From the NCBI GenBank assembly GCA_020638955.1, contig JACKHO010000005.1, positions 372,001 through 436,000 of the forward strand: 64,000 bases of DNA, read 5' to 3'. The position numbers were made by a program, and so were the translations under genes. Shown here one piece after another: positions 62,429-64,000 of this stretch. The notes under the pieces are model-generated. The model had not been told where the DNA came from and ran no database searches. It saw only the letters and a program-made list of their open reading frames with translations. Positions within the stretch are counted from its first letter, which is position 1; each line of letters begins with the position of its first letter. Source of the stretch: Planctomycetaceae bacterium. GTDB lineage: Bacteria; Planctomycetota; Planctomycetia; Planctomycetales; Planctomycetaceae.

Positions 62429-63412
62429 TTAATCGGCGGTGACGAATTCGAATTCCGTTTGTGAGTCACCTGTGGTTTCAGCCACGCTGAAGGCATCCCG
62501 CTCCTGTCCTGTGTACGCCACCAGGAGTTCCGCCAGCAATCCGAGGGACAATCCCTGAGCACCCAGCAGCAAAGAGGCGACTGAATAAAGCAGTAGTGGT
62601 CGCCCTCCAATGGGGCTCGCTTCGAACAGGCCCAGAATATTCATGCAAACCCAGAGCAGGCTGAGGTAGCCCAAGCCCAGAATTCCCAGTCCGAAAAACA
62701 GCAGGCCCATGGCTCCCAGCATGTGCTGGGGCCGCTGCCCGAAGGACGTCAGAAACTTGACGGTTAACAGGTCGAGGAAACCCCGCAGAAACCGGATGAC
62801 GCCATACTTGGAATGGCCGAATTGCCGTGCTCTGTGGTGCACTGCCACTTCTGCTACTCGGAACCCGCGAGCATGGGCCAGCACTGGGATGAAGCGATGC
62901 AGTTCGCCGTAAAGTTGAATTTCATCATGTACAACGCGGCGGAACAGTTTGATACCGCAATTGTGGTCGTGAAGATGCAACCCCGTGAGGCTGCCAATCA
63001 TCCAGTTAAAGACCTTGCTGGGATACACTTTGTGCCACGGGTCCAGCCTGCGTTCTTTCCAGCCGTTGACCACGTCGAATCCGCCCTCAAGCTTCTTCAG
63101 AAACCGTGGAATTTCTTCAGGATCATCCTGCAGGTCGGCATCCATCATCATCAGGAGCTGCCCTTTGGCGGCCCGCATTCCGGCGGTCAGTGCCGCCGCT
63201 TTGCCAAAATTCCGACGAAATCGAATGCCAGAAACGTTGTCGTTCTTCTTTGAGATCTTCCGGATGATGCGCCACGAACCATCATCTGAGCCGTCATCGA
63301 CGAACACGAGTTCGTATTCGATGTCGTTCTTTTCGGCCACATCCTGGATTTGTCGATGCAGTTCTTCGAGACTCTCCACCTCGTTAAACACTGGCACAAC
63401 AATGGATAGCAT
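62429..63412 (-). CDS. Family 2 glycosyltransferase with C-terminal membrane helices
   Basis: A 327-residue GT-A enzyme of the polyprenyl-phosphate sugar type (DPM1/GtrB/ArnC-like). Motifs: VFVDDGSDDGSW, the DxD region MMDADLQDDPEEI, NGWKERRLD, and a C-terminal pair of membrane segments (MGLLFFGLGILGLGYLSLLW and LLYSVASLLLGAQGLSLGLL). It likely transfers a sugar from a nucleotide to a polyprenyl phosphate at the inner face, the type of donor the GT-C gene at 24693 would use. A direct link is inference. Confidence 0.88.
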   Translation of the reverse strand: MLSIVVPVFNEVESLEELHRQIQDVAEKNDIEYELVFVDDGSDDGSWRIIRKISKKNDNVSGIRFRRNFGKAAALTAGMRAAKGQLLMMMDADLQDDPEEIPRFLKKLEGGFDVVNGWKERRLDPWHKVYPSKVFNWMIGSLTGLHLHDHNCGIKLFRRVVHDEIQLYGELHRFIPVLAHARGFRVAEVAVHHRARQFGHSKYGVIRFLRGFLDLLTVKFLTSFGQRPQHMLGAMGLLFFGLGILGLGYLSLLWVCMNILGLFEASPIGGRPLLLYSVASLLLGAQGLSLGLLAELLVAYTGQERDAFSVAETTGDSQTEFEFVTAD

Positions 63413-63606
63413 CTCTCAAACTCCGAATATGTTACGAGTTAACTCGTTCCCGTACTGCTAGGGTAGTTGGTTCCGGTGCATTGAGACAGTGTGCGGAACA
63501 GGACCGCCAGATTTTCTGCAGCGTCCAATGTGGTGGACTCACTCTGCAATCGCCTAAGATACGGGCCACAACGGAGTGGCTCACGGATTTCAGAGCGGAT
63601 TTGGTC

Positions 63607-64000
63607 ATGGCGGAAGGTGAGGGAACGAATGGTGAGTGGACGGTTCGCCGCGTGCTGGAATGGACCATTGATTACCTGAAGCAGCATGGCAGCGACTCAC
63701 CACGGCTCGATGGTGAAATCTTGCTCGCCCATGCTCGCAAATGTCCCCGCATCCAACTGTACACGCAGTACGATCAACCGCTGTCTGACGAACAGCGGAC
63801 GCACATGCGGGAGCTCGTCAAACGCCGCGCCAATGCCGAACCGGTAGCGTATCTGGTGGGGCATCGTGAATTCTTCAGTCTCGATTTCTTGCTGACAAAA
63901 GACGTGCTCATACCGCGTCCCGACACGGAAACGCTGGTCATGGCAGCCCTCGATGTCATCAAACAGCATCCTCAATCGCGGGTGCTGGATTTGTGTACGG
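63607..64000 (+). CDS. prmC: Release-factor glutamine methyltransferase PrmC, 3' end outside window
   Basis: 131 codons are visible. The N-terminal helical domain begins near WTVRRVLEWTIDYLKQHG and contains the PVAYLVGHREFFS motif; LIPRPDTETLV follows, and VLDLC at the edge is the start of the SAM-binding motif. It methylates the GGQ glutamine of class I release factors. The NPPY motif lies beyond the window. The start at 63607 fits the family; no prfA lies upstream in the window. Confidence 0.9.
   Translation, partial: MAEGEGTNGEWTVRRVLEWTIDYLKQHGSDSPRLDGEILLAHARKCPRIQLYTQYDQPLSDEQRTHMRELVKRRANAEPVAYLVGHREFFSLDFLLTKDVLIPRPDTETLVMAALDVIKQHPQSRVLDLCT

Noticed and set aside
1..64000. CRISPR array, prophage, integrase or classical defence island
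   Set aside because: No regularly spaced direct repeats, Cas genes, phage structural genes or known defence gene families were seen on either strand.

Overview
The window reads as chromosomal DNA from a planctomycete (Planctomycetota, probably order Planctomycetales; the genus cannot be fixed from sequence alone). The evidence is the gene set: paired DUF1549/DUF1553 proteins with an N-terminal planctomycete-type cytochrome c domain and a DUF1501 partner, a ThuA/discoidin/SGNH/propeller giant, several secreted PQQ-like and FG-GAP propellers, DUF1080 and sugar-phosphate isomerase modules, a eukaryotic-type (GSII) glutamine synthetase and an unusual bL28. The DNA is moderately GC-rich, densely coding on both strands, with short intergenic gaps. 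No tRNA, rRNA, CRISPR array, phage or plasmid functions were seen.

Layout. 1-6.4 kb: the edge-truncated ThuA/SGNH/propeller protein, a secreted PQQ-type propeller, an SRPBCC protein and a secreted esterase. 6.4-8.4 kb: a run of four minus-strand genes (AHSA1-type, glyoxalase-type, two small membrane proteins). 8.4-9.15 kb: a gene-free stretch packed with repeats and hairpins. 9.2-13.6 kb: FG-GAP protein and a large SWIM/SNF2 helicase. 14.2-24.7 kb: small secreted protein, PhoD-like phosphatase overlapping thyX, bL28, TatA, a class-C beta-lactamase-fold hydrolase, a 1522-residue propeller protein and an MBL-fold hydrolase. 24.7-30.6 kb: a compact minus-strand operon of quinone reductase, apbE, a DoxX protein with a very large insert, and a glycosyltransferase fused to an alpha/beta hydrolase. 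30.8-41.9 kb: rsmD, an aldolase-like barrel followed by a possible gene remnant, small membrane proteins, a membrane P-loop NTPase, folC, a thioredoxin-YHS fusion, lgt, a GNAT pair and a small zinc-ribbon protein. 42.06-43.71 kb: an apparently intact IS4-family element with perfect 33-bp inverted repeats. 43.9-45.9 kb: glnA (GSII) and a soluble histidine kinase. 46-58.2 kb: secreted proteins, ending with two divergent cytochrome/DUF1549/DUF1553 genes. 58.3-64 kb: two small proteins, gatA, an isomerase-DUF1080 fusion, a GT2 glycosyltransferase and the start of prmC.

Functionally the window mixes housekeeping genes (thyX, rpmB, tatA, rsmD, folC, lgt, glnA, gatA, prmC) with a large extracytoplasmic carbohydrate/redox complement typical of the phylum. 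The most noteworthy items are the glycosyltransferase-hydrolase fusion in a flavin/redox operon, a duplicated 80-bp palindromic element on either side of the IS, several other hairpin repeats, a 26-codon reading frame with a good ribosome binding site upstream of rpmB, and a histidine kinase linked to glnA. I found nothing that is clearly a new defence or mobile system.
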